A DNA stretch of 64,000 nt from Pantoea deleyi (GTDB lineage Bacteria > Pseudomonadota > Gammaproteobacteria > Enterobacterales > Enterobacteriaceae), in NCBI RefSeq assembly GCF_022647325.1, contig NZ_CP071405.1, positions 2,976,001-3,040,000 of the forward strand. The letters run 5' to 3'. This document shows positions 1 through 8,663 of this stretch, piece after piece; positions within the stretch are counted from its first letter, which is position 1, and every line of letters starts with the position of its first letter. Below the pieces are notes generated by a model, which was not told the origin of the DNA, ran no database searches, and saw nothing but the letters and a program-made list of their open reading frames with translations. The position numbers were made by a program, and so were the translations under genes.

Positions 1-459
1 GGGGGCGACGGGTAAGGCCGTGGTGTATTTAATCTCTTCCATGGCAAAGCTGGAGGTGACATCAATCAGGCCAGGCACACCATTCACTAATCGTTTGTAG
101 AAAGCATCATAGCTCTTCATATCGGCCACCTGGATCCGCAGCAGATAGTCATACTCCCCCGCCATCCGGTAAAAGGCCATCACCTCCGGCATGCCGCTCA
201 CCACCGAGACAAAAGTCTGATACCACTCGCGGCTGTGCTGCTGGGTTTTCACAAACATAAAGGCCGTCAGTGACAGTCCGATTTTATCCCCGTCCAGCAA
301 CGCCACGCGTGCGCGAATAATGCCATCATCTTCGAGCTTTTTCAGGCGCTTCCAGCAGGGAGTGGTGGTGAGGTTGACGGCCTCCGCCAGCGATTGCAGT
401 GACAGGGTACAGTCCTGCTGCAGCAGCGCCAGTAGTTTAAGGTCAGTTTTATCTAACAT
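1..459 (-). CDS. decR: Lrp/AsnC-family cysteine-responsive regulator DecR (CcdR/YbaO), 3' end cut by window edge
   Basis: The product is an Lrp/AsnC-type DNA-binding regulator. It opens [17 protein letters not shown], followed by an N-terminal helix-turn-helix and a C-terminal RAM ligand-binding domain. There are 153 codons in frame with no stop before base 1, and the family is about 152 residues long, so only the last codon or two and the stop are missing. Known biology: DecR in E. coli and CcdR in Pantoea ananatis sense cysteine and activate a divergent or adjacent cysteine-degrading enzyme. Here the divergent neighbour is a PLP enzyme of that kind, which supports the assignment. A 15-bp palindrome lies just upstream of its start. 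Confidence 0.88.
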   Translation of the reverse strand, partial: MLDKTDLKLLALLQQDCTLSLQSLAEAVNLTTTPCWKRLKKLEDDGIIRARVALLDGDKIGLSLTAFMFVKTQQHSREWYQTFVSVVSGMPEVMAFYRMAGEYDYLLRIQVADMKSYDAFYKRLVNGVPGLIDVTSSFAMEEIKYTTALPVAP

Positions 460-471
460 TTGCGGCTCCGA

Positions 472-486
472 GAGAATCATTTTCTC
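472..486. promoter_or_regulatory. Palindrome in the decR-ccdA intergenic region, candidate Lrp-family operator
   Basis: The sequence reads GAGAA-TCATT-TTCTC, two perfect 5-bp inverted arms around a 5-bp centre. It lies 13 bp upstream of the decR start, in the 116-bp divergent gap before ccdA. Lrp/AsnC proteins often bind 15-bp imperfect palindromes with this arm spacing. Binding by DecR is inferred, not shown. Confidence 0.35.
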
Positions 487-575
487 CACTGGTGCGATTT
501 TAGCGGTAATTATGCAATCTCTTTTTCCTGCACGTGCCATAAAATAGCCACATCATATTTTACCGGACACCTGAG

Positions 576-1610
576 ATGCACACCTGCTGGATTCGCCACG
601 CTATCAACGAAATTAACGCTGACTTTCAACGTTCGGCGGAAACCCATCTGATCCGTTTCGACCTGGCGGACTTTCCCGGCATCTGGTTCTACCTGAAAGA
701 TGAGAGCACCCATCCCAGCGGCAGCCTTAAACATCGGCTGGCTCGTTCGCTGTTTCTCTACGGCCTCTCCAACGGCTGGATTAAGCAGAATACGCCGATT
801 ATTGAAGCCTCGTCAGGCAGCACTGCCGTTTCTGAGGCCTACTTCGCAAGGCTGCTGGGACTGCCCTTTATTGCGGTGATGCCTGCCAGTACCGCGAAGC
901 GCAAAATCGAGCAGATCACCTTTTATGGCGGCCAGTGCCACTTTGTGGAGGATCCCTGCCAGCTCTATGCAGAATCTGAACGGCTGGCGCGCGAGCTGAA
1001 TGGCCACTTTATGGATCAGTTCACCTACGCGGAACGCGCCACCGACTGGCGCGGCAATAACAATATTGCGGAAAGCATTTTCCGTCAGATGCAGCATGAG
1101 CCCTACCCGATTCCGCATACGGTGATCATGAGTGCGGGCACCGGCGGCACCTCGGCCACGCTGGGCCGCTACATCCGCTATCAGGGGCTGGAGACGAAAC
1201 TGCTGGTGGTCGATCCGCAACACTCCGTCTTTTTCGACTACTGGCAGCAGCGTGATGCCACGCTGACCAGCACGCGCGGCAGCCTGATTGAGGGCATTGG
1301 CCGTCCCCGGGTAGAGCCATCATTTATGCCGGACGTAATCGATGAAATGGTGAAAGTACCGGATGGCGCGACGCTGGCCGCGATGCTGAAGCTGGAGAGT
1401 ATTCTGGGACGCAAACCCGGCGCCTCAACCGGCACCAACTTCTGGGGCATGATGCAGGTGGCAAAACGTTTACGGGCCGCGAACCAGCGGGGATCGCTGG
1501 TCACCCTGCTGTGCGACAGCGGTGAGCGCTATCCCGACACCTACTATCAGCCTGAGTGGGTGGCAAAACATATCGGCGATATCACGCCCTGGCAGCGCGA
1601 GCTGGCGTAA
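576..1610 (+). CDS. ccdA: PLP-dependent cysteine desulfhydrase CcdA-like (cysteine synthase fold)
   Basis: This 344-residue fold-type II PLP enzyme is related to cysteine synthase. The presumed Schiff-base lysine is Lys52 in SGSLKHR, the substrate loop SSGST lies at 79-83, and a glycine-rich phosphate-binding stretch [12 protein letters not shown] lies near 186. It is divergent from an Lrp-type regulator. In Pantoea ananatis this gene pair is ccdR-ccdA, where CcdA degrades excess cysteine to pyruvate, ammonia and sulfide and gives cysteine-inducible resistance. The name is transferred from that pairing and the fold. A plain cysteine synthase homologue cannot be excluded by sequence reading alone. 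The A-tract overlapping its stop belongs to the terminator of the convergent cof gene. Confidence 0.8.
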   Translation: MHTCWIRHAINEINADFQRSAETHLIRFDLADFPGIWFYLKDESTHPSGSLKHRLARSLFLYGLSNGWIKQNTPIIEASSGSTAVSEAYFARLLGLPFIAVMPASTAKRKIEQITFYGGQCHFVEDPCQLYAESERLARELNGHFMDQFTYAERATDWRGNNNIAESIFRQMQHEPYPIPHTVIMSAGTGGTSATLGRYIRYQGLETKLLVVDPQHSVFFDYWQQRDATLTSTRGSLIEGIGRPRVEPSFMPDVIDEMVKVPDGATLAAMLKLESILGRKPGASTGTNFWGMMQVAKRLRAANQRGSLVTLLCDSGERYPDTYYQPEWVAKHIGDITPWQRELA

Positions 1611-1634
1611 AAAACCGGACATCCTGTCCGGTAC
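1609..1634 (-). terminator. Intrinsic terminator of cof
   Basis: On the minus strand the stem ACCGGACA/TGTCCGGT is followed by a run of six T. It starts about 10 bases past the cof stop. The T-tract overlaps the end of the convergent ccdA gene, so it may also limit read-through from the right. Confidence 0.7.
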
Positions 1635-1644
1635 ACGGCAAACC

Positions 1645-2466
1645 TCAGCATTCGGGGGAATACGCGAGGTGGGGTGTTGCCAGCCAGTGGTTTAAATAAT
1701 GAGACACCGCCTGTGTCTCGCAACGACCAATTACCGGCAGATGCGGCAGCGCGGCTTTCAGCTGCGCCATCGCATTGCCCATGATGAAACCCTGTCCGGC
1801 CTGCGCCAGCATCTCGCGATCGTTCATCGCATCGCCAAACGCCATACACTCCGCCATTGTCAGCGACAGATGATCACATAACTGACTCAGGGCGCTGCCT
1901 TTGTTGCAGCCTGCGGGCAGCACCTCCAGACAATCCACGGCGGAAAAACAGATATCGGCCTGCTCGCCCAGCGCCGCATCCAGCTCCGTTTTCAGCGCGC
2001 GCAGGCGCCGATGCTCGTCGATAAAGCAGATTTTTGTCACCTGATGCGCGGGCAGCGCCTTGAGATCGCAGAGCTGATAGCGGAATCCGCTCATCTGATG
2101 GGCATTCAGCAGTTCAGGCCGTGGGCGGTCGGTAAACCACCCTCGATCGTTGAAAACATGCAGGGAGGCGGACGTCCTCCAGTGGCCATGAATCACCGCT
2201 TCCGCCACGGCAGCGGGCAGATCCTGCGCAGCAATCAGCTGACCTGACGGGTCATGGATACGGGTGCCATTGCCGGTAATGAGCCACGCGGGCAGCGCCA
2301 TTTTTTCACTTAACACCTGCATTTCCAGCAGATGACGGCCCGTCGCCAGCACCAGATGAATATTGCGCTGATGCAGCGCCTGCAGAGTGTCGAGCGTCTG
2401 CTGTCCCGGTTGATGATTTGGCAGTAACAGTGTGCCATCCATATCGAACGCCGCTAAACGCACCAT
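1645..2466 (-). CDS. cof: HAD-IIB phosphatase Cof (HMP-PP phosphatase)
   Basis: This 273-residue Cof-type haloacid dehalogenase-superfamily phosphatase has the nucleophile motif DMDGTL with Asp8 and Asp10, and a C-terminal [11 protein letters not shown] metal-binding motif. In E. coli Cof hydrolyses the thiamine precursor hydroxymethylpyrimidine diphosphate and, more weakly, other phosphorylated metabolites including PLP. The order decR, cof, ybaE, queC is the same as in E. coli apart from the inserted ccdA. It is divergent from ybaE across 92 bp. The physiological substrate is inferred from orthology. Confidence 0.92.
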   Translation of the reverse strand: MVRLAAFDMDGTLLLPNHQPGQQTLDTLQALHQRNIHLVLATGRHLLEMQVLSEKMALPAWLITGNGTRIHDPSGQLIAAQDLPAAVAEAVIHGHWRTSASLHVFNDRGWFTDRPRPELLNAHQMSGFRYQLCDLKALPAHQVTKICFIDEHRRLRALKTELDAALGEQADICFSAVDCLEVLPAGCNKGSALSQLCDHLSLTMAECMAFGDAMNDREMLAQAGQGFIMGNAMAQLKAALPHLPVIGRCETQAVSHYLNHWLATPHLAYSPEC

Positions 2467-2558
2467 GATTGATCTCCTGATGAAAGAGGAAGTCCACTAT
2501 TGCCTGTTAATTGCGGAACTAATAGTGAATACTTTGAAAAAACTGTTCCGGGTTTAGA

Positions 2559-4289
2559 ATGCGCCAGCTTAACCGTCTCAATCAGTTTCAGCGTCTGTGG
2601 CAGCAGAGTCAGGGCGCGCCACAGCAGACCTGCGTAGCGGAGATGGCCCGCCACTGCATCTGCAGCGAGCGTCATCTGCGTACTCTACTGTCACAGTGGC
2701 AGCATGCCGGCTGGCTCAGCTGGCAGGGCGAGCCCGGCCGCGGCAAGCAGGGGCAGCTGCGGTTTCTGCGCACGCCGGAACAGTTACGTCAGCAGCTCCT
2801 GCAGCGGCAGCTTGAGGCCGGTGAGGCGGCGGATGCCCTGCAACTGCTGGACCTGCCGCCGGAGAGGCTCATCAACATGCTGCGGCCCCTGATGGGCGGC
2901 CAGTGGCAGAATGATACGCCGGTCCTGCGCATCCCCTACTACCGGCCCATGGAAAGTACCGATCCGCGTCAGATTGCCGGTCGCGCTGAACAGCATCTGG
3001 TTCGTCAGATCTATTCCGGCCTGACCCGCTTTGAGCAGGATGAGCCGGTCGGCGATCTGGCACATCACTGGCAGCACGATGAAACGGCCTGCCACTGGCT
3101 ATTCTGGCTGCGGCCGCAGCTGATGTGGCACAACGATGAGCCTGTCCAGGCCGGGCAACTGGTGACACAGTTCCGCCAGCTGGGGCAGGATCCGCGCGTC
3201 AGCCAGTTGCTGGCTGAGGTGGGCAGCGTCGATGCGCCCCATCCGCTTGCCGTGCGGTTTACCCTGAGGCAGCCAGATTTCTGGCTGCCGCATCGCCTCG
3301 CCCACCTGCTGTGTCTGCTGCCCCACCCCACGGAACCCGCCATCGGCAGCGGCCCCTGGAAACTGCGGCACTTCAGACCTGAGCTGGTCAGGATCGACAG
3401 CCATGCGCGCTGGCATCTGCAGCAGCCGCTGCTGCAGGCGGTGGAGTACTGGATCACGCCGCAGCTGTTTGATCCCAGCCTGGGCAGCAGCTGCCGTCAT
3501 CCGGTGCAGATTGCGATAGGCGAACCCGCCGCGCTCAGGACGCTGCAGCCCGTGAGCAGCAGCATCAGTCTCGGCTTCTGTTACCTGGTCTGCCGCCCGC
3601 GGGCCGGTTTTACCGCTGACCAGGCGCGCAGACTTTTTCAGCTGATCCAGCAGAGTGGCATCGTCGGCCGGTTGCCGCTGGATGAGGGATTAATCACCCC
3701 CAGCCGGGAGCTGCTACCCGGCTGGGGCGTGCCGCAATTTGATGACGCTCCGGTTGATTTACCGGCGACCCTGACGCTGCATTATCAGTTACCGGTGGAG
3801 CTGCATGAGATGTCGCAGGCGCTGGTCACGCTGCTGGACGCGCACGGCTGCGCCCTGACAGTGGTGTTTCATCCGGTTAAAAACTGGCACACCCTGGCCC
3901 CGCCTGATGAAGCGGATATCGTGATGGGCGATCGGCTGATTGGCGATGCGCCGATCTTTACCCTGGCCAGCTGGCTGCAGATTGATCCGCTGTGGCGGCC
4001 GCTGTGGTCCACCGCGCAGGGCGAAGCGGTGGCGGCGCAGCTGGAGGCTATCCGGCAGATCGCGGATGGAGAAGCCCGCAGCCGCGCGCTGCACCAGCTT
4101 TACGATGGGCTGATGCACGGCGGTATCCTGCTGCCCCTGTTCAATTATCGCTACCAGATCCACGCGCCGCCCGGCGTGGAGGGCATTGAACTGAACACGC
4201 TGGGCTGGTTCGATTTCAGCCGTGCCTGGATCCCGCCCCCTGTCGATCCTCCTGCCGCTGTTCAGCGAGGGACTGAGGCATTACCATAG
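2559..4289 (+). CDS. ybaE: SgrR-family regulator/solute-binding-like protein YbaE
   Basis: This 576-residue protein has an N-terminal winged-helix segment (about residues 1-100, with [13 protein letters not shown] as recognition region). A long SBP_bac_5-like domain, related to oligopeptide/nickel-binding proteins, fills the rest. The architecture is that of SgrR, the glucose-phosphate stress regulator, but synteny between cof and queC identifies YbaE, whose function is unknown. No signal peptide is present, so the solute-binding domain would be cytoplasmic and act as a ligand sensor. It ends 28 bp before queC on the same strand. Confidence 0.85.
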   Translation: MRQLNRLNQFQRLWQQSQGAPQQTCVAEMARHCICSERHLRTLLSQWQHAGWLSWQGEPGRGKQGQLRFLRTPEQLRQQLLQRQLEAGEAADALQLLDLPPERLINMLRPLMGGQWQNDTPVLRIPYYRPMESTDPRQIAGRAEQHLVRQIYSGLTRFEQDEPVGDLAHHWQHDETACHWLFWLRPQLMWHNDEPVQAGQLVTQFRQLGQDPRVSQLLAEVGSVDAPHPLAVRFTLRQPDFWLPHRLAHLLCLLPHPTEPAIGSGPWKLRHFRPELVRIDSHARWHLQQPLLQAVEYWITPQLFDPSLGSSCRHPVQIAIGEPAALRTLQPVSSSISLGFCYLVCRPRAGFTADQARRLFQLIQQSGIVGRLPLDEGLITPSRELLPGWGVPQFDDAPVDLPATLTLHYQLPVELHEMSQALVTLLDAHGCALTVVFHPVKNWHTLAPPDEADIVMGDRLIGDAPIFTLASWLQIDPLWRPLWSTAQGEAVAAQLEAIRQIADGEARSRALHQLYDGLMHGGILLPLFNYRYQIHAPPGVEGIELNTLGWFDFSRAWIPPPVDPPAAVQRGTEALP

Positions 4290-4317
4290 GCGCAAAATTC
4301 ATTACCAGGAAAATGCC

Positions 4318-5013
4318 ATGAAACGCGCGGTTGTTGTTTTCAGCGGTGGACAGGATTCCACCACCTGCCTGATCCAGGCTCTGCAGCTTTATGATGAAGT
4401 CCACTGCGTCACCTTCGACTATGGACAGCGCCACCGGGAAGAGATCGAGGTGGCACAGGCGCTGGCGATAACGCTGGGCGCGCGCGCGCACAAAGTGCTG
4501 GACGTCACCATGCTGAACGAACTCGCCGTCAGCAGTCTGACGCGGGATAACATTCCGGTGCCGGCTTACGATCCTGCGGCCAGCGGGTTGCCCAGCACCT
4601 TCGTCCCCGGACGCAACATTCTCTTCCTGACGCTGGCCTCGGTTTACGCCTATCAGGTTGAGGCGGAAGCGGTGATCACCGGCGTCTGCGAAACCGATTT
4701 TTCCGGCTATCCTGACTGCCGCGATGAGTTTGTCAAAGCTCTGAACCAGGCGGTTACGCTGGGCATGGCGCGCACCATCCGTTTCGAGACGCCGCTGATG
4801 TGGCTCAATAAAGCGGAAACCTGGGCGCTGGCGGACTACTGGCAGCAGCTCACCCTGGTGCGCGAGCAGACGCTGACCTGCTACAACGGCGTGAAAGGCG
4901 ACGGCTGTGGTGAGTGCGCAGCCTGTCATTTACGGGCCAGAGGTTTACAGGCGTATCTCGACGACCGGCCGGGCGTGATGGCCGCCATGAAGGCAAAAAG
5001 CGGCCTGAACTGA
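4318..5013 (+). CDS. queC: 7-cyano-7-deazaguanine synthase QueC
   Basis: QueC converts 7-carboxy-7-deazaguanine to preQ0 in an ATP-dependent step of queuosine biosynthesis. The 231-residue product starts [14 protein letters not shown], which places the PP-loop SGGQDST at residues 9-15. A C-terminal cysteine cluster (CGECAACH) is the zinc site. The ATG at 4318 is preferred over an in-frame upstream start at 4222 because the PP-loop then sits at its usual distance from the N terminus and the upstream residues overlap ybaE. The later queuosine genes queA and tgt lie at about 42 kb in this window. Confidence 0.96.
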   Translation: MKRAVVVFSGGQDSTTCLIQALQLYDEVHCVTFDYGQRHREEIEVAQALAITLGARAHKVLDVTMLNELAVSSLTRDNIPVPAYDPAASGLPSTFVPGRNILFLTLASVYAYQVEAEAVITGVCETDFSGYPDCRDEFVKALNQAVTLGMARTIRFETPLMWLNKAETWALADYWQQLTLVREQTLTCYNGVKGDGCGECAACHLRARGLQAYLDDRPGVMAAMKAKSGLN

Positions 5014-5025
5014 CACCGTCCGGGC

Positions 5026-5057
5026 ACGGCGGCAGATCCTTCCTGGCTGCCGCCTTT
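5026..5057. terminator. Hairpin between convergent queC and fadM
   Basis: An inverted repeat GGCGGCAG/CTGCCGCC occupies most of the 49-bp convergent gap and is followed by a short TTT. The weak T-tract makes it a moderate terminator candidate for queC; it could also serve fadM. Confidence 0.5.
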
Positions 5058-5062
5058 CCGGC

Positions 5063-5467
5063 TCAGACCATCAGGCGCATCAGACGCTCGCGGAGTTCCC
5101 CTTCCAGCGCAACCGCCTTCTGGGTGTGCAGATCGATGCAGACAAAGGTCAGCGCAGCATCCGCCACCACGGTCTCCTGTCCTGCCAGCATCACCCGCTG
5201 CGCAATGATGCCGCTCCTGCCATTTAACTGGGTGATCTCACTCTCTATCGCCAGCACGTCGCCCAGCACGGCCGGGCGACGGTAGTTGATATTGATATTG
5301 ACCACGACGAAAGCCAGCTTCTGCTCCAGCAACCAGTGAAATGCCTCGACCTCTTCCAGCCATTGCCAGCGCGCCTCCTCAAGAAACTCAAGATAGCGCG
5401 CATTGTTGACGTGCTGATAGACATCCAGATGATAGCCGCGCACTTTTATTGTGGTCTGCATGGTCAT
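5063..5467 (-). CDS. fadM: Long-chain acyl-CoA thioesterase FadM
   Basis: This 134-residue single hot-dog-fold thioesterase of the YbgC/4HBT family has the active-site region DVYQHVNNARYLEFLEEARW near residue 15-35, containing the conserved Asp. E. coli FadM (YbaW) hydrolyses long-chain acyl-CoAs such as dienoyl-CoA during oleate beta-oxidation. Position between queC and ybaV matches E. coli. It is convergent with queC. Confidence 0.93.
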   Translation of the reverse strand: MTMQTTIKVRGYHLDVYQHVNNARYLEFLEEARWQWLEEVEAFHWLLEQKLAFVVVNININYRRPAVLGDVLAIESEITQLNGRSGIIAQRVMLAGQETVVADAALTFVCIDLHTQKAVALEGELRERLMRLMV

Positions 5468-5561
5468 GCTCTCCTGCTCGCTTAGGTTAACTGGTTGGAC
5501 CTGTTCACTTTAGCAGAGTGGTCTGGCTTCAGGAGATTAAGCATCACCGATGTGTGTTGCC

Positions 5562-5921
5562 TCACAGTTTCAGCCGGGCCGCATTGCGTTCGATAAGCGC
5601 ATTGCCAATGCCCGGTACTTCACCGAGTTGCTGAATATCGCTGAAAGGCCCGTACTGTTCGCGATAGTTCACAATCGCCTGGGCCTTTTTCAGTCCCACG
5701 CCATTCAGGGCGGCAGAGAGCTGTTCGGCTGTCGCCTGGTTGATGCTGACCTGCTCCTGCAATAGCGGCGGGGTGATCTCCCGCGGCGAAGCCGGTGAAC
5801 CACTCTGCGTAACGACGCGGGCGGCCGGTTCCGCTTCCGTGGCCACCGAGAGGCTGCTGTAGCCGAGTGCGCCGCCCAGCGCGAGGGACAGACAGAGGGT
5901 AACGAGTTGAGATTTAGCCAT
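5562..5921 (-). CDS. ybaV: ComEA-type helix-hairpin-helix protein YbaV, exported
   Basis: This is a 119-residue protein. Start at MAKSQLVTLC gives a cleavable signal peptide (hydrophobic to about residue 28) and follows a good AAGGAGAAA ribosome site; a longer in-frame start at 5984 would bury the signal. The C-terminal half has two helix-hairpin-helix motifs (VSINQATAEQL, VPGIGNALIERN) as in the competence DNA receptor ComEA. E. coli YbaV sits in the same place, downstream of ppiD, and is proposed to have a DNA-uptake role. DNA binding is inferred from the fold. Confidence 0.88.
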   Translation of the reverse strand: MAKSQLVTLCLSLALGGALGYSSLSVATEAEPAARVVTQSGSPASPREITPPLLQEQVSINQATAEQLSAALNGVGLKKAQAIVNYREQYGPFSDIQQLGEVPGIGNALIERNAARLKL

Positions 5922-6000
5922 GCTGAGTTTCTCCTTGTGTGTAATCAGCAGCGACAGCGTGTCACCGCCCGGCACAAGGCTCAAACGCCGGATAACAGAA

Positions 6001-6030
6001 ATGGAAAAGGCCGCGAGTGCGGCCTTTGAT
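6001..6030 (-). terminator. Intrinsic terminator of ppiD
   Basis: On the minus strand AAAGGCCGC/GCGGCCTTT forms a 9-bp stem with a 4-nt loop and runs into TTTTCC. It lies about 35 bp downstream of the ppiD stop and upstream of ybaV, so ybaV probably has its own promoter. Confidence 0.65.
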
Positions 6031-6061
6031 TGTTACAGTCGTTACGCTATTTCTGCGAGGC

Positions 6062-7930
6062 TTACTGCATTTGTGCGGCTGCGCCGTACTTGATTTTGGC
6101 CTCTTTACGCAGGTTCTGCAGTAAGGCTTCAAAGGTCAGCTGCGCATTGTTCTGCGTGACGCCTTTGACCATTTCGTCAATCTGCGCCTGCGGCATGCTG
6201 CCGGTTTTAACCTTATCGACCGCCACCAGCACTACGTTGCCCTGCATATCTTCGCTGACACCCCAGGACGGTTTGTTATCCGCTGGCTGAGGCAGATTGA
6301 AGGCAGCCTGAGCAACCGGATCCTGTGCATTACGATCTACGGTCTTGCTGGCGCTCAGCGTCAGGCCTGCCGCCGTCAGCGCATCCTGCTTACCGGCTTT
6401 AAGGTCGGCCAGCAGCTTATCGGCCTGAGCTTTAGCCTGCTGCGTCGCTTTGTCATGCTTCAGCGTGTCGGTGATCTGCGCCTTAACCTGATCCAGCGGT
6501 TTCACCGCTTCCGGTTTATGCTCGCTGATACGCAGCACAAAGGCACGATCGCCATCGACGGTGATGATATCGGAGTTATTGCCCGGCGCGCCGTTCTGGC
6601 CTGCCAGACCGCCATTGAAGATCGCCTGTTTCACCGCGTCGAAATTCAGCTCCGCTGGCAGCGTGTCCTGACTGAACCAGCCGGTCTCTTTGGCTTTCAG
6701 ACCTGACGCCTGCTCGGCACCCGCCAGTGACTCGTTGTCATTGCTGGCCGCTTCGCTGACCTTCTGCTGCAGTTTGTAGAAGGCATCAACCCCCTTCTCC
6801 TGCTTCACTTTGGCCGCAACGGCGCTGCGGACGTCGTCCAGCGATTTAACCTGCTCTGGCTGGATATCATCCAGGCGAACCACCAGGAAGCCCACAGAGG
6901 ATTTGATCACGCCTGACATCTGGCCTTTCTCTGTCAGACCCGCATTTTTCAGCTCGTCCGGCGTCGTTGACGGTTCCAGCCAGCCCATATCACCGCCTTT
7001 ACGGGCAGAGATCGGGTCGATCGATTTGGCTTTCGCCACGTCAGCGAAGCTGGCGCCCGCTTTCAGCTGCGCCAGAACCGCATTGGCATCGGCTTCTGTT
7101 TTGGTCTGAATAACGCTGTAGCGGTTGCGCTGCGGCTGGGTGTAGTCCGCTTTATGCTGATCGTACCAGGCCTGAATATCCGCGTCGCTGGCCGCCTGCT
7201 GCATGCTGGCCGCATCCATCAGCAGGTAGCTGACACGGAACTGCTCCGGTGCCATGAAGCTGCTTTTGTGCTGCTGATAATACTGGCTGATTTCGTCGTC
7301 GGTGGCGGTCTGTTTGGCCGCCAGCGCGTTGACATCCAGCGTGGCCTGACGGATTTCACGCTGCTGTGACACCAGGTCTACCAGTTTGCTGGCTTCACCT
7401 TTCAGCGTGAAGTCGGTGTTCGCCACCGCATTGATCAGCTGCTGGTTAGAGAGCTGCTTGCGCAGCGCTTCCGCATACTGATCCGCGCTGAAGCCCATGT
7501 TACCGATCAGGCCCAGATATTTCGCGTTGTCGAATTTGCCGTTGGTCTGGAACGCCTGCTGATTGAAGATCGCCTGCTTAACCTGATCGTCGCTGATGCT
7601 GAGGTGAAGATCTTTGATGTAGCTGTCGAGCAGCGCCTGATCGATCAGCTGCGACAGCGCCTGCTGGCGGATCTGCTGCATGTAGCCATCGTTGCTGGCC
7701 AGCTGCGAAAACTGGTCGCCCAGCATCTGCTGCTGACGGTTGCGTTCGCTGTTAAACGCCTGCTCCAGCTGTCCCCGGCTGATCTCCTGACCGTTGACCC
7801 TGGCTGCATAGTCGTTATTGCCGCCAATCAGATAGTTGCCAACGCCCGTCAGCACAAAGGAGAGGATAATCAGCCCCAAAATAATCTTGAGCACGACATG
7901 GTTCGACGCCGCGCGTAAATTGTCCATCAT
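6062..7930 (-). CDS. ppiD: Periplasmic chaperone/PPIase-like PpiD (SurA/PpiD family)
   Basis: This 622-residue inner-membrane-anchored periplasmic folding factor associates with the SecYEG exit. A single N-terminal transmembrane helix (about residues 13-35, IILGLIILSFVLTGVG) is followed by a SurA-like chaperone region. A parvulin domain lies at about 265-355 (NRYSVIQTK to SVGFLVVRLDD), then a C-terminal region. The length equals the family's (about 623). The gene follows hupB on the same strand, as in E. coli, where it is driven by heat-shock and envelope-stress regulation. Confidence 0.96.
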   Translation of the reverse strand: MMDNLRAASNHVVLKIILGLIILSFVLTGVGNYLIGGNNDYAARVNGQEISRGQLEQAFNSERNRQQQMLGDQFSQLASNDGYMQQIRQQALSQLIDQALLDSYIKDLHLSISDDQVKQAIFNQQAFQTNGKFDNAKYLGLIGNMGFSADQYAEALRKQLSNQQLINAVANTDFTLKGEASKLVDLVSQQREIRQATLDVNALAAKQTATDDEISQYYQQHKSSFMAPEQFRVSYLLMDAASMQQAASDADIQAWYDQHKADYTQPQRNRYSVIQTKTEADANAVLAQLKAGASFADVAKAKSIDPISARKGGDMGWLEPSTTPDELKNAGLTEKGQMSGVIKSSVGFLVVRLDDIQPEQVKSLDDVRSAVAAKVKQEKGVDAFYKLQQKVSEAASNDNESLAGAEQASGLKAKETGWFSQDTLPAELNFDAVKQAIFNGGLAGQNGAPGNNSDIITVDGDRAFVLRISEHKPEAVKPLDQVKAQITDTLKHDKATQQAKAQADKLLADLKAGKQDALTAAGLTLSASKTVDRNAQDPVAQAAFNLPQPADNKPSWGVSEDMQGNVVLVAVDKVKTGSMPQAQIDEMVKGVTQNNAQLTFEALLQNLRKEAKIKYGAAAQMQ

Positions 7931-8072
7931 GGTATGGCAACACTCCGCTGTAGTGTGAATGTAAAGCTCGGTCGTAATTCGCCACTGGCTGGCGTCTCAC
8001 GTAACTGCTGGCTCCGCTGGCAGTCTCAATCCGGTCCTGGCCCATTTTACGGCCCGATTCTCACCGGTTAAA

Positions 8073-8103
8073 ACAAAAAAGGCACATCTGATTGATGTGC
8101 CTG
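8073..8103 (-). terminator. Intrinsic terminator of hupB
   Basis: On the minus strand GGCACATC/GATGTGCC forms a stem with a 5-nt loop, followed by TTTTTTGTTTT. It lies 75 bp past the hupB stop. Confidence 0.85.
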
Positions 8104-8177
8104 TATGTTACATGAGAACGCGCAAAGCGTCCTCTAATCCACTGAAGAAAATGCGTCAATGAATCTATTCGTTCTTA

Positions 8178-8450
8178 TTAATTGACGGCGTCTTTCAATG
8201 CTTTACCAGCACGGAAACCGGGGACTTTACCGGCCGGGATGGTGATCTCTTTACCGGTTTGTGGGTTACGACCGGTACGTGCCGCACGGTCACGCACGGA
8301 GAAGGTGCCGAAACCGACCAGGGCCACTTCGTCGCCCTCTTTCAGCGCATCAGAAACGGAACCCATAAATGCATCTAAAACACGTCCCGCTGCCGCTTTA
8401 GAAATATCAGCATCCGCAGCAATTTTGTCGATCAATTGTGACTTATTCAC
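8178..8450 (-). CDS. hupB: DNA-binding protein HU-beta
   Basis: This 90-residue nucleoid protein has the conserved arm [14 protein letters not shown] and the family ending [12 protein letters not shown]. The GTG at 8450 is chosen over an in-frame ATG at 8459 for two reasons. It gives the canonical 90 residues (fMet-Asn-Lys-Ser-Gln), and a GAGGGG ribosome site lies 9 nt upstream of it, whereas that site would abut the ATG. HU-beta pairs with HU-alpha (gene not in the window). It lies between lon and ppiD as in E. coli. Confidence 0.96.
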   Translation of the reverse strand: MNKSQLIDKIAADADISKAAAGRVLDAFMGSVSDALKEGDEVALVGFGTFSVRDRAARTGRNPQTGKEITIPAGKVPGFRAGKALKDAVN

Positions 8451-8596
8451 TCTCTTCATCCCCTCTTTATTATTTCACATCGTACCGGGCTTCCGGCCGG
8501 GTACGAACGCGCAGCAAGTTATATCAAGCCTGTGGAGCCGAAACAACGGGTTTTCTCTGAGATCGTCGCGTCGGCAGCCACCTAAATTAGCGGCAC

Positions 8597-8634
8597 AAAA
8601 AAAAGCTGGCAAGCGCCAATTGCCTTGCCAGCTC
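8597..8634 (-). terminator. Intrinsic terminator of lon
   Basis: On the minus strand AGCTGGCAAG/CTTGCCAGCT forms a 10-bp stem with about a 10-nt loop, followed by at least seven T. It starts roughly 30 bp past the lon stop and separates lon from hupB. Confidence 0.88.
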
Positions 8635-8663
8635 CGCTTTTTAACGGTTTTTGCCGTTAATCA

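Noticed and set aside
2467..2558. Possible SgrS-like small RNA next to the SgrR-type gene ybaE
   Set aside because: Only 92 bp of divergent space and no ptsG-pairing or hairpin-plus-T-tract structure was recognised; synteny marks YbaE rather than SgrR.
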